NCBI GenBank assembly: GCA_963841415.1
Contig: CAWJCN010000004.1
Coordinates: forward strand, 372,001 to 436,000
DNA from: DASUAS01 sp963841415
GTDB lineage: Bacteria > Actinomycetota > Acidimicrobiia > IMCC26256 > DASPTH01
DNA length: 64,000 nt
Direction of reading: 5' to 3'
How positions within the stretch are numbered: position 1 is the stretch's first letter; the number at the start of each line of letters is the position of its first letter. The position numbers and the translations under genes are program-made. The notes beneath the pieces are model-generated. The model was given only the letters and a program-made list of their open reading frames with translations, was not told the DNA's origin and ran no database searches. Positions 1 to 9,007 of the stretch are shown in pieces.

Positions 1-1
1 C

Positions 2-124
2 ACCGCGTACCTGCCGCCGGCCGCCGAGCTCGTCCGTCGCCTCGACCTCGCGGGGTTCCGCGAGGTGCGCCACACCACGTTCACGGGCGGCTCGGTGCTG
101 CTGCTCACCGGGACGCGCGTGTGA
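2..124 (+). CDS. menG: Demethylmenaquinone/ubiquinone methyltransferase, C-terminal end (partial)
   Basis: Only the last 40 residues are in the window; the start lies upstream. The translated end reads roughly TAYLPPAAELVRRL, then LAGFREV and TFTGGSVLLLTGTRV. This matches the C-terminal pattern of MenG/UbiE methyltransferases, where a helix ending in an AGF motif is followed by a strand carrying L-T-G-G. These enzymes methylate demethylmenaquinone using S-adenosylmethionine, the last step of menaquinone synthesis. The stop codon overlaps the GTG start of the isochorismate synthase gene, so the two are probably co-transcribed, which supports a menaquinone role. Another class I methyltransferase cannot be excluded from so short a piece. 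Confidence 0.6.
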   Translation, partial: TAYLPPAAELVRRLDLAGFREVRHTTFTGGSVLLLTGTRV

Positions 125-1297
125 CCACCACGCCCGTCCCCGCCCGCCTCCATGCGGTGACCCGCGAAGTCGACGCGAGCGACGACGCCCTGCACGAGTT
201 CGACGCCCACGGCTTCGCGTGGGTGCACCACGGCACGCGCCTGGTCGCGTCGGGCGTCGCGGCGAGGCTCGTACCCGCCGACTCGGCAATGGTGCTCGCC
301 GGGGTCGACGCCGACGACCCGCTCGGACTCCCCGGCACCGGGGCGGTCGCGGTGGGCGCGCTCCCCTTCGACCCCGGCGAGCCCGGTGAGCTGGTGGTGC
401 CGGCCCGGGTCCACGGCACCCGTGACGGGCGCGCCTGGATCACCGAGATCGGTCCCGGCGAATCCGGCTCCACGGTGGCGACCGCCCCACCCACGCGGTT
501 CCACGTCGCGGCGCCGCGCACTCGCGTCGAGTGGCGGAGCGCGGTCGAGCGCGCGCTCGGGGCCATCGCCACCGGTGAACTCGAGAAGGTCGTGCTCGCG
601 CGTGGAAGTCGTGGTCGAAGCCGACACCCCGTTCGACGCGCGCGAGATCGTGCGCGGGCTCGTCGCGAGCCAGCCCGGTTCGATCGTCTACGCGAGCACG
701 GGATTCGTGGGCGCCAGCCCCGAACTGCTCGTGCGGCGCGAGGGTGACGTCGTCGAGTCACGTCCCGTCGCCGGCACCACCGTCGCCGACAGCGACGAAG
801 CGCTGCTCGCATTGGCCGCGTCGGTCAAGGACACGCGTGAGCACCGCTACGTCGTCGACGGCATCGTCGACGTGCTCGCGGCCCGCTGCACCGAACTGCA
901 CGCCGACGCCACCCCCGAGGTCGCGGTGTTCGGACCCGTCGCCCACCTCGCCACCCCCATCCGCGGCCGCCTCGCTCTCCCCGCGCCGACCGCGCTCGAC
1001 GTGGCGCGGCTGCTGCACCCCACCCCGGCGGTCGGTGGCACACCCCGCCGGGCTGCGCTCGACGCCATCCGCGCCCTCGAGGGCTTCGACCGAGGCCGCT
1101 ACGCGGGACCGGTCGGTTGGGTCGACGCCCGCGGCGACGGCGAATGGGCCATCGCCCTGCGGGGGGCGGAGCTCGACGGCGCCCGGGCCCGGCTGGTGGC
1201 GGGCGCGGGCATCGTGGCGGGTTCCGATCCCGAGGCCGAGTGGGCCGAGACCCAGGCCAAACTCGAGCCCATGCTGCGCGCCCTCGTCCGTCCCTGA
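121..1297 (+). CDS. menF: Isochorismate synthase MenF (one apparent frameshift)
   Basis: This enzyme converts chorismate to isochorismate, the entry step of menaquinone synthesis. The N-terminal frame runs from a GTG at 121 and carries GELEKVVLAR. The rest of the family signature continues in another frame from about position 601: ESRPVAGTT, EHRYVVDGIVDVL, LHPTPAVGGTPRRAAL and YAGPVGWVDARGDGEWAIAL. Adding one CG dinucleotide to the CGCGCG-like run near 595-605 joins both parts into a 392-residue protein of normal family length. The start overlaps the upstream methyltransferase stop (GTGA). The frameshift is seen directly; that it is a sequence error rather than a real mutation is inferred from six similar cases in this window. 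Confidence 0.85.
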
Positions 1298-1311
1298 GGC
1301 TCCCGCCGCCG

Positions 1312-1360
1312 ATTCAGTGTTCCGTGGAACACCTCTGACGTGCTCAACCGTGCAATGAAT
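1312..1360. repeat. 49-bp imperfect palindrome, copy 1
   Basis: The element begins ATTCAGTG and ends GCAATGAAT, with 21-nt arms around the loop CTCTGAC. About 15 of 21 arm positions pair. It lies between the convergent ends of menF and menD and supplies the menD stop codon and its last residues (HSLHG). A better-paired copy lies at 31901-31949 and matches this one at about 38 of 49 positions. There is no T-tract, so a terminator role is possible but unproven. Confidence 0.75.
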
Positions 1361-3053
1361 GCTCCACAGCCGCCCAGACCTCGCGGTGACGAGTCACGTT
1401 GACGTCACGGTCGGTGCGCACGCGCACGACCTGCACGCCGCGGCCGTCGACGGCGGCGAGCACGGCGGGTTCGAGCTCGGCGGCGGCGCCGACCTCGGTG
1501 ACCGGGATGCCGTGCACACCGGCGAGCGCGGCCACATCGACAGGTTGGGGCGTGCCGAAGAGGGCCTCGAAGTGCTCCGGGAGCTCGGCCGGGGGCAGGA
1601 ACGAGAAGATGCCTCCGCCACCGTTGTCGACGACGACGAAGGTGGTGTCGAGACCGCGGTCGCGCGCGCCGAGGAGCCCGTTGGCGTCGTGGAGGAAGCA
1701 CAGATCACCGAGCAGCGCGATCGTGGGACCGTCCGAGGCGGCGGCCACCCCGAGTGCCGTCGACACGAACCCGTCGATGCCATTGGCGCCGCGGTTGGCA
1801 TGGAACACGAGACCGTCGCGCGCGGCAGCGAAGCTCTCGACGTCACGCACCGGCATGCTCGACGCGACGACCAGCGACGCGCCTTCGGGCGACGTGCGCA
1901 CCACGTCGCGCGCGATGCGTCCTTCGAACGGCTCGTCCCATCCGTCGACGAGCGTGTCGACCGCGCTGCGGGCCGCGTCGTCGGCGTCTCGCCAGACGCG
2001 CACCCACTCGTCGTCGACCAGCACGTCGACCGCGTCGGCCAGCGCGCCGAGCAGCAGCTCGGGATCCGCGACCATGCGGCCGCTCATCGCGTGCTGTGGA
2101 TCGAGCCACGTGCCGTCGGGGTCGACGAGCACCTGGTCGACGGCCGGATCGAGCCACTGCGTGAGCGGCTTGTTGGTCGTCGGACCTCCGACGCGCAGCA
2201 CGACGTCCGCGCGGTGTGCGTCGGCGAACGTCGGCACCCGCAGCAGAGGGTCGTAGGCGGCGACGGTGCCGGGTACCCGCAGGTTGGACAGCGGATCGGC
2301 GAGCACCGGCCACCCCGCGACCTCCGCGAAGCGGAGTGCGGTCGCGGCCCGCACACCGGCACCCCACCCGGCGACCACCAGGCCGCGCGGCCGGTCGGCC
2401 ACAAGATGGGCGAGCGCGTCGAGCAGCTCCACGGAGGGCGCGCGCACGCCCGGCGCGGTCGCGGTCCAGGGCCGGTCGTCCGAGCGCCCGGGCGCGTCGA
2501 CGACGGGCTCGCCGGTCGGGACCAACGGCTCGCGGAACGGCAGGTTGAGGTGGACCGGTCCTGCGGGCGGGCCTGCCGCGGTGGCGACCGCGCGCGACGC
2601 GAGCGCACGCCACTCCGGACCCACCCCGGGCCGGTCACGCGGCACCTCCGGCTCGTGGAACCAGCGGACGGCGGCGCCGAACAGCTTCACCTGCTCGACG
2701 GTCTGCCCCGCGCCGGTGTCACGCAACTCCGGGGGACGATCGGCCGTGCACACGATCATCGGCACGCGAGCATGGTGGGCTTCGAGCACGGCGGGATGGA
2801 AGTTGGCGGCGGCGGTGCCCGACGTGCACAGCACCACCGCGGGACGTCCAGTCGCGCGGGCGATCCCGAGCGCGAAGAACGACGCCGACCGCTCGTCGAG
2901 ATGCACGTGCACGCGCACCCGATCGTCGTCAGCGAGCGCCAACGCCAGTGGCGCGGATCGTGAGCCCGGTGCGAGGCACGCGTCGGAGACACCGTGGCGT
3001 GCCCACTCGTCGACCAGCGTGCGCGCGAAAGCGGTGGTTGCGTCGCGGCTCAT
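1344..3053 (-). CDS. menD: SEPHCHC synthase MenD
   Basis: MenD is a thiamine-diphosphate enzyme that joins 2-oxoglutarate to isochorismate, giving 2-succinyl-5-enolpyruvyl-6-hydroxy-3-cyclohexene-1-carboxylate. The 569-residue length is normal. The N-terminus has the family pattern CLAPGSRSAPLALAL. The pyrimidine-domain stretch LCTSGTAAANFHPAV and the cofactor motif beginning GDLCFLHDANGLL and ending VVDNGGGGIFSFLP are both present. It starts at an ATG only 14 bp from the divergent menH start, so the two genes share a very compact control region. Its last five residues and stop codon fall inside a palindromic repeat. Confidence 0.96.
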   Translation of the reverse strand: MSRDATTAFARTLVDEWARHGVSDACLAPGSRSAPLALALADDDRVRVHVHLDERSASFFALGIARATGRPAVVLCTSGTAAANFHPAVLEAHHARVPMIVCTADRPPELRDTGAGQTVEQVKLFGAAVRWFHEPEVPRDRPGVGPEWRALASRAVATAAGPPAGPVHLNLPFREPLVPTGEPVVDAPGRSDDRPWTATAPGVRAPSVELLDALAHLVADRPRGLVVAGWGAGVRAATALRFAEVAGWPVLADPLSNLRVPGTVAAYDPLLRVPTFADAHRADVVLRVGGPTTNKPLTQWLDPAVDQVLVDPDGTWLDPQHAMSGRMVADPELLLGALADAVDVLVDDEWVRVWRDADDAARSAVDTLVDGWDEPFEGRIARDVVRTSPEGASLVVASSMPVRDVESFAAARDGLVFHANRGANGIDGFVSTALGVAAASDGPTIALLGDLCFLHDANGLLGARDRGLDTTFVVVDNGGGGIFSFLPPAELPEHFEALFGTPQPVDVAALAGVHGIPVTEVGAAAELEPAVLAAVDGRGVQVVRVRTDRDVNVTRHREVWAAVEHSLHG

Positions 3054-3067
3054 GGAACACTCTCCCG

Positions 3068-3781
3068 GTGGACGCGGAAGCCGTGGTGTTCGTCGACGGG
3101 TTCACGCAGGCCGTCGGCGCCTGGACCGTCGCCGCGCCCGATCACCCGGCCGCGCGCTTGTACCTCGGGCCGCCGGTCGGCGCGACCTTCGAGGAGGCGG
3201 CGTTCAACCTCGGGTGGTCGACGAGCTTCCTCGAACCCGAGCAGCGGCTCGAGCGCACCGACTACGTCGGGTACTCGCAGGGCGGTCGGCTGTGCCTGCA
3301 GCTCGCGCTCGACCGGCCTGCCGTGGTGCACCGGCTGGTGTTGGTGAGCGCGTCGCCAGGGATCGCCGACCCGCGCGAACGCGCCGCGTGCCGCGAGGCT
3401 GACGAGCTCCTGGCGCAGGGGATCGAGCGCGACGGCGTCGATGCGTTCCTCGAACGCTGGCTCGCGCAGCCGCTCTTCGCGACGCTGCCCCGGGAGCGCG
3501 CCGGGATCGACGAGCGGCGGGCGCACAACACCGTCGACTCGCTCACCTACCAGCTGCGCGTCCTCGGGCAGGGCTCGCAGCCGTCGAACTGGGACCGGCT
3601 CGGCGAGCTGCGAATGCCGGTGCTGCTGATCGCAGGCGAGCTCGACACCAAGTACGTCGACGTCGCCCGCCGGATGGCCGAACGGATCACCGACGCGCGC
3701 GTCGAGGTGGTCCCCGACGCGGGGCACGCGTGTCATCTCGAGCAGCCCGAACACGTGGCTGACCTGCTCGCCAACTTCTGA
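3068..3781 (+). CDS. menH: Alpha/beta hydrolase, probable SHCHC synthase MenH
   Basis: This 237-residue alpha/beta hydrolase has the nucleophile elbow GYSQGG and a C-terminal GHACHLEQPE segment that gives the catalytic histidine. MenH removes pyruvate from SEPHCHC to give SHCHC. The assignment rests on fold, size and position between menD and menC. The GTG start at 3068 is the first in-frame start after the divergent menD start. The gene converges on menC with a 14-bp gap. A generic esterase of the same fold is the alternative, but the location makes MenH likely. Confidence 0.82.
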   Translation: MDAEAVVFVDGFTQAVGAWTVAAPDHPAARLYLGPPVGATFEEAAFNLGWSTSFLEPEQRLERTDYVGYSQGGRLCLQLALDRPAVVHRLVLVSASPGIADPRERAACREADELLAQGIERDGVDAFLERWLAQPLFATLPRERAGIDERRAHNTVDSLTYQLRVLGQGSQPSNWDRLGELRMPVLLIAGELDTKYVDVARRMAERITDARVEVVPDAGHACHLEQPEHVADLLANF

Positions 3782-3795
3782 TCGGGTCGATGCCT

Positions 3796-4659
3796 TCACC
3801 GTCCCTCCCTCCGGGCACGGTTCCGCTCCGTCTCCTCCTGAGAGCGCGCCAACAGGTCGTCGTCGGGTGTGACCGCGCGCACCGGGAGGGCGCCGTCGAC
3901 CGGCGCCAGCGGGGTGTGCGTCACGTCACCCGGCAACCCGGCCAGCGTGGCCAGTCCGCACGCGTACGGCAGCTCGGGCAACGCCGCCGCGAGGGCGACG
4001 CCCGCCGCGATCCCCACCGATGTCTCCATCATCGAGCTCACGACCGCCGGTACGCCGGCTTCCTCGGCGACCGCGAGCGCGGCGCGCACACCACCCAAGG
4101 GCTGCTGCTTCAGCACGATCACGTCGGCGGCGTCGAGCGCGCGCAAGCGGCGCGCGTCGTCGAGCGAGCGGATGCATTCGTCGGCGGCGACGCGCACGTC
4201 GACGCGCCGCCGTACCGCGGCGAGGTCGTCGAGCGTGGCCACCGGCTGCTCGACGTACTCGAGGTCGAAGGCCGCGAGCCGCGTGATCATCGCAACCGCG
4301 GTGTCGACGTCCCACGCCCCGTTGGCGTCGACCCGGAGCGCCACGTCGGGACCCACCGCGTCGCGCACCGCGCGCAGCAGCGCGACGCCCGACGCGTCGC
4401 GCACCTTCACCTTGACCGCCGGGTAGGCGCGCACGTCCTGCACCAGGAACGGCCCGTCGACGAGCGCGTTCACGGGTACGGAGTCGCGCCGCGCGGGCGG
4501 GAACCCGTCGCTCGCCGCCTCGACCGCCGCCGCACGGCAGATCGCCGGGTCGCTCGGGTAGCCCGGCAGCGGGGAGCATTCGCCCCACCCGCCCGGCCCC
4601 TCGAACAACGTGACCTCGCGGTCACCGAGCCGGAGCCGGTGCTCGTTCAGGAGAGGCAC
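3796..4659 (-). CDS. menC: o-Succinylbenzoate synthase MenC
   Basis: MenC, of the enolase superfamily, dehydrates SHCHC to o-succinylbenzoate. The 287-residue protein shows GWGECSPLPGYP near the N-terminus, a KVKV lysine motif, metal ligands in VDANGAW, EYVEQP and AADECIRS, and a second catalytic lysine in VIVLKQQPLGG. The start is the GTG at 4659, which overlaps the end of menA by 13 bp; the frame is open further upstream but that stretch is antisense-like menA sequence. The overlap implies translational coupling with menA. Confidence 0.93.
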   Translation of the reverse strand: MPLLNEHRLRLGDREVTLFEGPGGWGECSPLPGYPSDPAICRAAAVEAASDGFPPARRDSVPVNALVDGPFLVQDVRAYPAVKVKVRDASGVALLRAVRDAVGPDVALRVDANGAWDVDTAVAMITRLAAFDLEYVEQPVATLDDLAAVRRRVDVRVAADECIRSLDDARRLRALDAADVIVLKQQPLGGVRAALAVAEEAGVPAVVSSMMETSVGIAAGVALAAALPELPYACGLATLAGLPGDVTHTPLAPVDGALPVRAVTPDDDLLARSQEETERNRARREGR

Positions 4660-5519
4660 AGCCCCACGCTCACGAGCACGGCGACGACCACTTCGACCTT
4701 CGAGGTCGCCACCAGGACCGCGACCAGCGACGGTGGATCGCTGCGCGACAGGATCGTGCGCACGGGCGCCACCGCCAGCGGGAGCGCGAGCAGTCCGAGC
4801 AAGGCCCAAGGTTGGGAGATCCCGATCGCGACCACCGAGAGGAACGATCCGACGTAACAGGCGACGAACATCCGCCGTGCGGTCGTCGTCCCCAGCCGCA
4901 CCGCGAGCGTGCGCTTCCCGGTGACTGCGTCGGTCGGGACGTCGCGCACGTTGTTGGCGAGGAGGATGGCGCAGGCGAGCAGACCGACCACGAGCGAACC
5001 CCACCACGCGGCCGACGGGACCGCTTCGATCTGCACGTACGCCGAGCCGACGGTGGCGACGAACCCGAAGAACACGAGCACCATCAGCTCGCCCAGCCCC
5101 AGGTACCCGTAGGGCTTGGGCCCGCCGGTGTAGAGCCACGCCGCACCGATCGCCGCCACGCCGACGAGCAGCAGCCAGGGGTCGACCACGAGCGACAGCA
5201 CCAGCCCCGCGACCGCGGCGACGCCGAACGACAGGAACGCGGCTCGCTTCACCGCGCTCGGCGTGGCCAGACCGGTCGCGGTGAGACGCACGGGTCCCTT
5301 GCGGTCCTTGTCGGTGCCGCGCACGCCGTCGGAGTAGTCGTTGGCGTAGTTGACCCCCACCTGGAGCGCGACCGCGACGACGAGCGCGCACGCAGCGCGC
5401 CACCAGATCACACCGTCGGCCGCCGCCACCGCGGCCGACGTGCCGACCAGCACCGGTGCCACCGCCGCGCCCAACGTCCGCGGCCGCGCCCCCTGGACCC
5501 ACAGCGAGGTAGAGGTCAC
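4647..5519 (-). CDS. menA: 1,4-Dihydroxy-2-naphthoate polyprenyltransferase MenA
   Basis: MenA is an integral membrane prenyltransferase that attaches the isoprenoid tail to dihydroxynaphthoate, giving demethylmenaquinone. The 290-residue protein begins with WVQGARPRTLGAAVAPVLVG, typical of actinobacterial MenA. It has the first Asp-rich motif in NYANDYSDGVRGTD and a second in NNVRDVPTD. Hydrophobic segments fill most of the rest, consistent with eight or nine membrane helices. The GTG at 5519 was chosen because an AGGTGA ribosome site lies about 7 nt upstream. It overlaps menC downstream. Confidence 0.93.
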   Translation of the reverse strand: MTSTSLWVQGARPRTLGAAVAPVLVGTSAAVAAADGVIWWRAACALVVAVALQVGVNYANDYSDGVRGTDKDRKGPVRLTATGLATPSAVKRAAFLSFGVAAVAGLVLSLVVDPWLLLVGVAAIGAAWLYTGGPKPYGYLGLGELMVLVFFGFVATVGSAYVQIEAVPSAAWWGSLVVGLLACAILLANNVRDVPTDAVTGKRTLAVRLGTTTARRMFVACYVGSFLSVVAIGISQPWALLGLLALPLAVAPVRTILSRSDPPSLVAVLVATSKVEVVVAVLVSVGLCLS

Positions 5520-5554
5520 GGTGATCTCACCTGCGCACCCGCGAGTGAACGACC

Positions 5555-5577
5555 GCGCCGCAGGTACCCTGCGGCGC
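5555..5577. repeat. GTACC-loop hairpin repeat, copy 1
   Basis: Perfect 9-bp arms GCGCCGCAG and CTGCGGCGC flank the loop GTACC. The right flank reads AGCGAGCGAGCCA, which recurs at other copies. It lies in the menB-menA gap, so it would form in the menB-menA transcript if the genes are co-transcribed. Confidence 0.85.
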
Positions 5578-5594
5578 AGCGAGCGAGCCAATCA

Positions 5595-6455
5595 TCATGG
5601 TCGCTTGGGGAACTGGTCGAAGTCGGGCTTGCGCTTCTCGAGGTACGCGCGCTTGCCCTCCTGCGCCTCTTCGCCCATGTAGTAGAGGAGCGTGGCGTCG
5701 CCGGCCAGCTGCTGGATGCCGGCGAGGCCGTCGTCGGCCGCGTTGCACGACGCCTTGATCATGCGCAGCGCCAGCGGGCTGTGCTCGAGCATCTGACGGC
5801 TCCACGCGACCGTCTCCTCCTCGAGCGCTTCGAGCGGCACGACGGTGTTGACGAGGCCCATGTCCAGCGCCTGCTGCGCGTCGTACTGACGGCACAGGAA
5901 CCAGATCTCGCGCGCCTTCTTCTGGCCGACCGAGCGCGCCAGGAGCCCGGAGCCGTACCCGCCGTCGAACGAACCGACCCGGGGTCCGGTCTGGCCGAAG
6001 CGCGCGTTGTCGGCCGCGATGGTGAGATCGCACACGACGTGCAGCACGTGGCCGCCGCCGATCGCGTAGCCGGCGACCATCGCGACGACCGGCTTGGGCA
6101 CCCGGCGGATGAGCACTTGGAGGTCGAGCACGTTGAGCCGGCCGATGCCGTCGTCGCCCACGTAACCGTCGTCGCCCCGAATGCGCTGGTCGCCACCCGA
6201 GCAGAAGGCGTCGGGACCCTCGCCGGTGAGGACGATGACGCCGATGTCGCGATCGTTGCGCGCTCGCTCGAATGCGTCCTGGAGCTCGAAGAGGGTCTGG
6301 GGCCGGAAGGCGTTGCGCACCTCGGGGCGACAGATCGTGATCTTGGCGATGCCGTCGGACGTCTCGTAGCTGACGTCGCCGTAGCCGGTGTCGACCGACG
6401 TCCAGTCGGCGCCGGGGCGGATCCGGCGTTCGGTGTGCTTGCTCGCCACGTTCAT
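5595..6455 (-). CDS. menB: 1,4-Dihydroxy-2-naphthoyl-CoA synthase MenB
   Basis: MenB is a crotonase-fold enzyme that cyclises o-succinylbenzoyl-CoA to 1,4-dihydroxy-2-naphthoyl-CoA. Visible features are ITICRPEVRNAF, the oxyanion segment DAFCSGGDQ, AGYAIGGGHVLHVVCDLTIA, the MenB-specific GQTGPRVGSFDGGYGSG and the C-terminal YLEKRKPDFDQFP. The 286-residue form from ATG 6455 fits the family and has a GGAG motif about 8 nt upstream. The start abuts the possible start of the divergent ligase gene. The menE ligase that would supply its substrate is not in the window. Confidence 0.96.
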   Translation of the reverse strand: MNVASKHTERRIRPGADWTSVDTGYGDVSYETSDGIAKITICRPEVRNAFRPQTLFELQDAFERARNDRDIGVIVLTGEGPDAFCSGGDQRIRGDDGYVGDDGIGRLNVLDLQVLIRRVPKPVVAMVAGYAIGGGHVLHVVCDLTIAADNARFGQTGPRVGSFDGGYGSGLLARSVGQKKAREIWFLCRQYDAQQALDMGLVNTVVPLEALEEETVAWSRQMLEHSPLALRMIKASCNAADDGLAGIQQLAGDATLLYYMGEEAQEGKRAYLEKRKPDFDQFPKRP

Positions 6456-6457
6456 GG

Positions 6458-7516
6458 GTGTCTCCACTCTTGGAGCGATCACTCCTACGAATCTCGTACG
6501 GTAGCGCGGCGCCCGAGGGTCGGTACCCTCGGCGCATCACCGCCGTCCCCCGCGCCGCTGTTCCTCGCGATCTGCGTCCGATGCTCGCGGTGCCGTCGAA
6601 GGCACTGCCCCGCGACGACGGGAACTGGGGCTACGAGATGAAGTGGGACGGGATGCGCGCCCTGGTCGGTGTCGACCGCGGCGACGTCTGGATCACGTCA
6701 CGCGCCGGGAACGACGCCACCGGCCGGTTCCCGGAGGTCACCGCGATCGCCGACGACCTCGGCCCGGTCGACGCGCTGCTCGACGGCGAGATCGTCGCGC
6801 TCGACAGCGACGGCGTCCCGAGCTTCGAGCGCCTCCAGCCGCGGATGCAGGCCCACGGCGCGGCCGCGGTGCGCGAGCGGGCGGCACACCAGCCGATCGT
6901 GTACATGGTGTTCGACGTGCTCTGGCTCGCCGGGCATTCGACCTGCGAGCTGCCCTACCGCGAACGTCGCGCGCTGCTCGACCGTCTCGACCTCGCGGGG
7001 CCGTCCTGGCAGACCCCGCCGACGACCTTCGGCGCCGGCGCAGGCGTCCTCGAGACGAGCCGCGCACTCGGACTCGAGGGCGTCGTGGCCAAGCGGGCCG
7101 ACAGCCCGTACCGGCCCGGTCGGCGCGCTGACACGTGGCGGAAGGTCAAGGCCGTCGTGGGCCAGGAGCTCGTGGTGGGCGGTTGGCTCGGCGGCGCGGG
7201 TCGGCTCGACGGTCGGCTCGGGTCGCTCCTCATCGGCTACCACGACGCCGACGGTGCGCTGCAGTTCGCGGGACGGGTCGGCTCCGGCATCGACGGGCTC
7301 GCGCGCGACCGGCTGGAGGACGCGCTCGCCCCGTTGCGGCGCGCCACCAGCCCCTTCGTGACCACCCCGAAGCTGCCGGCGCCGGTGTGGGTCGAGCCCG
7401 AGCTCGTGGTCGAGGTCGGGTTCCACGAGTGGACGAGCGCCGGGGTCCTGCGCGCGCCGCGGTTCCGCGGGGTGCGGGACGACAAGCCGGCTGTCGACGT
7501 CGTGCGCGAGACCTGA
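6458..7516 (+). CDS. ATP-dependent DNA ligase (LigC/LigD ligase-domain type)
   Basis: The protein seals DNA nicks using ATP. It has the adenylation motif EMKWDGMRAL, with its lysine near residue 63. It also has motif III-like LLDGEIVALD, motif IV LEGVVAKRADSPYRPGRR, motif V TWRKVK, and a C-terminal OB domain ending in VWVEPELVVEVGFHEWT and LRAPRFRGVRDDK. There is no polymerase or nuclease domain, so it resembles stand-alone LigC. The start is uncertain. ATG 6458 gives a 36-residue leader unlike the family and would lie 2 bp from the menB start. The inverted repeat CCGAGGGT-CGGT-ACCCTCGG at 6513-6532 lies inside that leader, with a TACCCT box at 6524. The true start may therefore be a rare codon near 6536 or ATG 6581. 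Confidence 0.85.
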   Translation: MSPLLERSLLRISYGSAAPEGRYPRRITAVPRAAVPRDLRPMLAVPSKALPRDDGNWGYEMKWDGMRALVGVDRGDVWITSRAGNDATGRFPEVTAIADDLGPVDALLDGEIVALDSDGVPSFERLQPRMQAHGAAAVRERAAHQPIVYMVFDVLWLAGHSTCELPYRERRALLDRLDLAGPSWQTPPTTFGAGAGVLETSRALGLEGVVAKRADSPYRPGRRADTWRKVKAVVGQELVVGGWLGGAGRLDGRLGSLLIGYHDADGALQFAGRVGSGIDGLARDRLEDALAPLRRATSPFVTTPKLPAPVWVEPELVVEVGFHEWTSAGVLRAPRFRGVRDDKPAVDVVRET

Positions 7517-7526
7517 ACCGCCGCGT

Positions 7527-7532
7527 TACGGT
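7527..7532 (+). promoter_or_regulatory. -10 box of a probable leaderless promoter for the amidase
   Basis: TACGGT lies 7 nt before ATG 7540 and no ribosome site separates them. This spacing puts the expected transcription start at or next to the start codon. Confidence 0.5.
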
Positions 7533-7539
7533 CCTGAGC

Positions 7540-8985
7540 ATGATCGACGACCTCGCGGTGCTCGACGCCACTGGACAGGCCGCACTGGTCCGCGACGGCG
7601 TGGCCACGCCACGCGAGCTCGTCGACGCTGCAATCGCACGCATCGACGCCGCTGACGGCGCGCTGCACGCCGTGATCCACCGGCGCGACGACCGCGCCCG
7701 CGCCGAGGCCGACGCCGGGCCGCCCGACGGCCCCTTCCGCGGCGTGCCCATCCTCGTCAAGGACCTCGACGGCTCGCTCGCGGGCGAGCCGTTGCACCTC
7801 GGCAACCGCCTCCTGCGCGACCTCGGTCACGTGGCCGACCACGACTCCTATCTGTTCGCGCACCTGCGCGCCGCGGGATGCGTGATCGTCGGCAAGACCA
7901 ACACCCCCGAGCTCGGCTTGCTCCCCACCGTCGAGTCGCTCGCGCACGGGCCCGCCCACAACCCGTGGGACCTCGAACGCTCACCCGGGGGCTCGAGCGG
8001 CGGCAGCGGCGCCGCGGTGGCGTCGGGCATGGTGCCCGCCGCCCATGCGGGCGACGGCGGCGGCTCGATCCGGATCCCCGCCAGCGCGTGCGGGGTGTTC
8101 GGTTGCAAACCTTCCCGAGGGAGGGTGTCGCTCGGACCCGACGATGGCGAGGCGTGGGCAGGGCTGGTCGCCCGGCACATGCTCACGCGCTCGGTGCGCG
8201 ACAGCGCGTCGCTGCTCGACGTGATCGCAGGCGCGGTCCCCGGTGACCCGTACGCGGCCGCGCCCCCGGCCCGTCCGTTCGTCGAGGAGGTGGGCGCCGA
8301 TCCGGGGCGTCTGCGCGTCGGCGTGATGAGCGCCGCGACCCCCGGCGGCCTGGCCGAGGTCGACCCGGCGTGCACTGCCGCGGGCGACGACGCCGCCGCG
8401 CTGCTCGCGTCGCTCGGCCACCGCGTCGAGCCCGGCTACCCCGAGACGCTCGACGACCTCACGCTGCTCGTGCACTTCACCACCGTGCTCGCGGCGAGCA
8501 CGGCGTTCGATCTGCGCAAGCTCGCCGTCATCGCCGGACGCGAGCTGACGCCCGCCGACGTCGAACCGCTCACATGGGCCCAGGCCGAGCTCGGCCGCAC
8601 GGTGACCGCGGATGCGTACCTCGAAGCGGTGGAGTCGTTGCGCGCGTGGTCACGGCGGGTGGCGCGCTGGTGGGACGACGAAGGCGACGGCTTCGACCTG
8701 CTGCTCACGCCGACGATGGCGCGCCCACCCGCGAAGCTCGGCGAGATCCGCGGCGACGACGCCGAGGGCGCGCTCGTCGCAGCGACGCCCTACGCCGCGT
8801 TCACCGTGCCCTTCAACGTGACGGGCCAACCGGCGATGTCGGTACCGCTGCACTGGGCCGACGGGCTGCCGATCGGCGTGCAGCTCGTCGCCGCCACCGG
8901 ACGCGAAGACGTGCTCTTCCGCGTCGCCGGCCAGCTCGAAGCGGCCCGCCCCTGGATCGAGCGGCGCCCACCCGTCCACGCCTGA
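7540..8985 (+). CDS. Amidase (amidase signature family)
   Basis: This 481-residue enzyme carries the Ser-cisSer-Lys triad of the amidase signature family. The lysine is in ILVKDLDG, the glycine/serine stretch is SPGGSSGGSGAAVASG, and the second serine is in GDGGGSIRIPASACG. Such enzymes hydrolyse amides in the cytoplasm; the substrate cannot be told from sequence. It is distinct from the gatA product at 34438-35853: it is not next to gatB/gatC and its N-terminal and C-terminal regions differ. The start ATG lies 7 nt after a -10 box. Nothing nearby indicates a pathway. Confidence 0.85.
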   Translation: MIDDLAVLDATGQAALVRDGVATPRELVDAAIARIDAADGALHAVIHRRDDRARAEADAGPPDGPFRGVPILVKDLDGSLAGEPLHLGNRLLRDLGHVADHDSYLFAHLRAAGCVIVGKTNTPELGLLPTVESLAHGPAHNPWDLERSPGGSSGGSGAAVASGMVPAAHAGDGGGSIRIPASACGVFGCKPSRGRVSLGPDDGEAWAGLVARHMLTRSVRDSASLLDVIAGAVPGDPYAAAPPARPFVEEVGADPGRLRVGVMSAATPGGLAEVDPACTAAGDDAAALLASLGHRVEPGYPETLDDLTLLVHFTTVLAASTAFDLRKLAVIAGRELTPADVEPLTWAQAELGRTVTADAYLEAVESLRAWSRRVARWWDDEGDGFDLLLTPTMARPPAKLGEIRGDDAEGALVAATPYAAFTVPFNVTGQPAMSVPLHWADGLPIGVQLVAATGREDVLFRVAGQLEAARPWIERRPPVHA

Positions 8986-9007
8986 GCGCCGGACCCGCGC
9001 TGCGACC

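Noticed and set aside
1359..2963. Long open frame of about 530 codons antisense to menD
   Set aside because: In 70% GC DNA the strand opposite a real gene often stays open. The translation is Arg/His/Gly-rich with no motif, and menD is certain.
3796..5502. A single long menC-menA fusion frame on the minus strand
   Set aside because: The open frame is menC extended by out-of-frame menA sequence. The two proteins are in different frames with a 13-bp overlap and each has its own start.
4812..6641. Long open frame of about 600 codons opposite menA and menB
   Set aside because: Same antisense effect; composition is Arg/Asp/His-rich and it spans two well-supported genes and their promoter.
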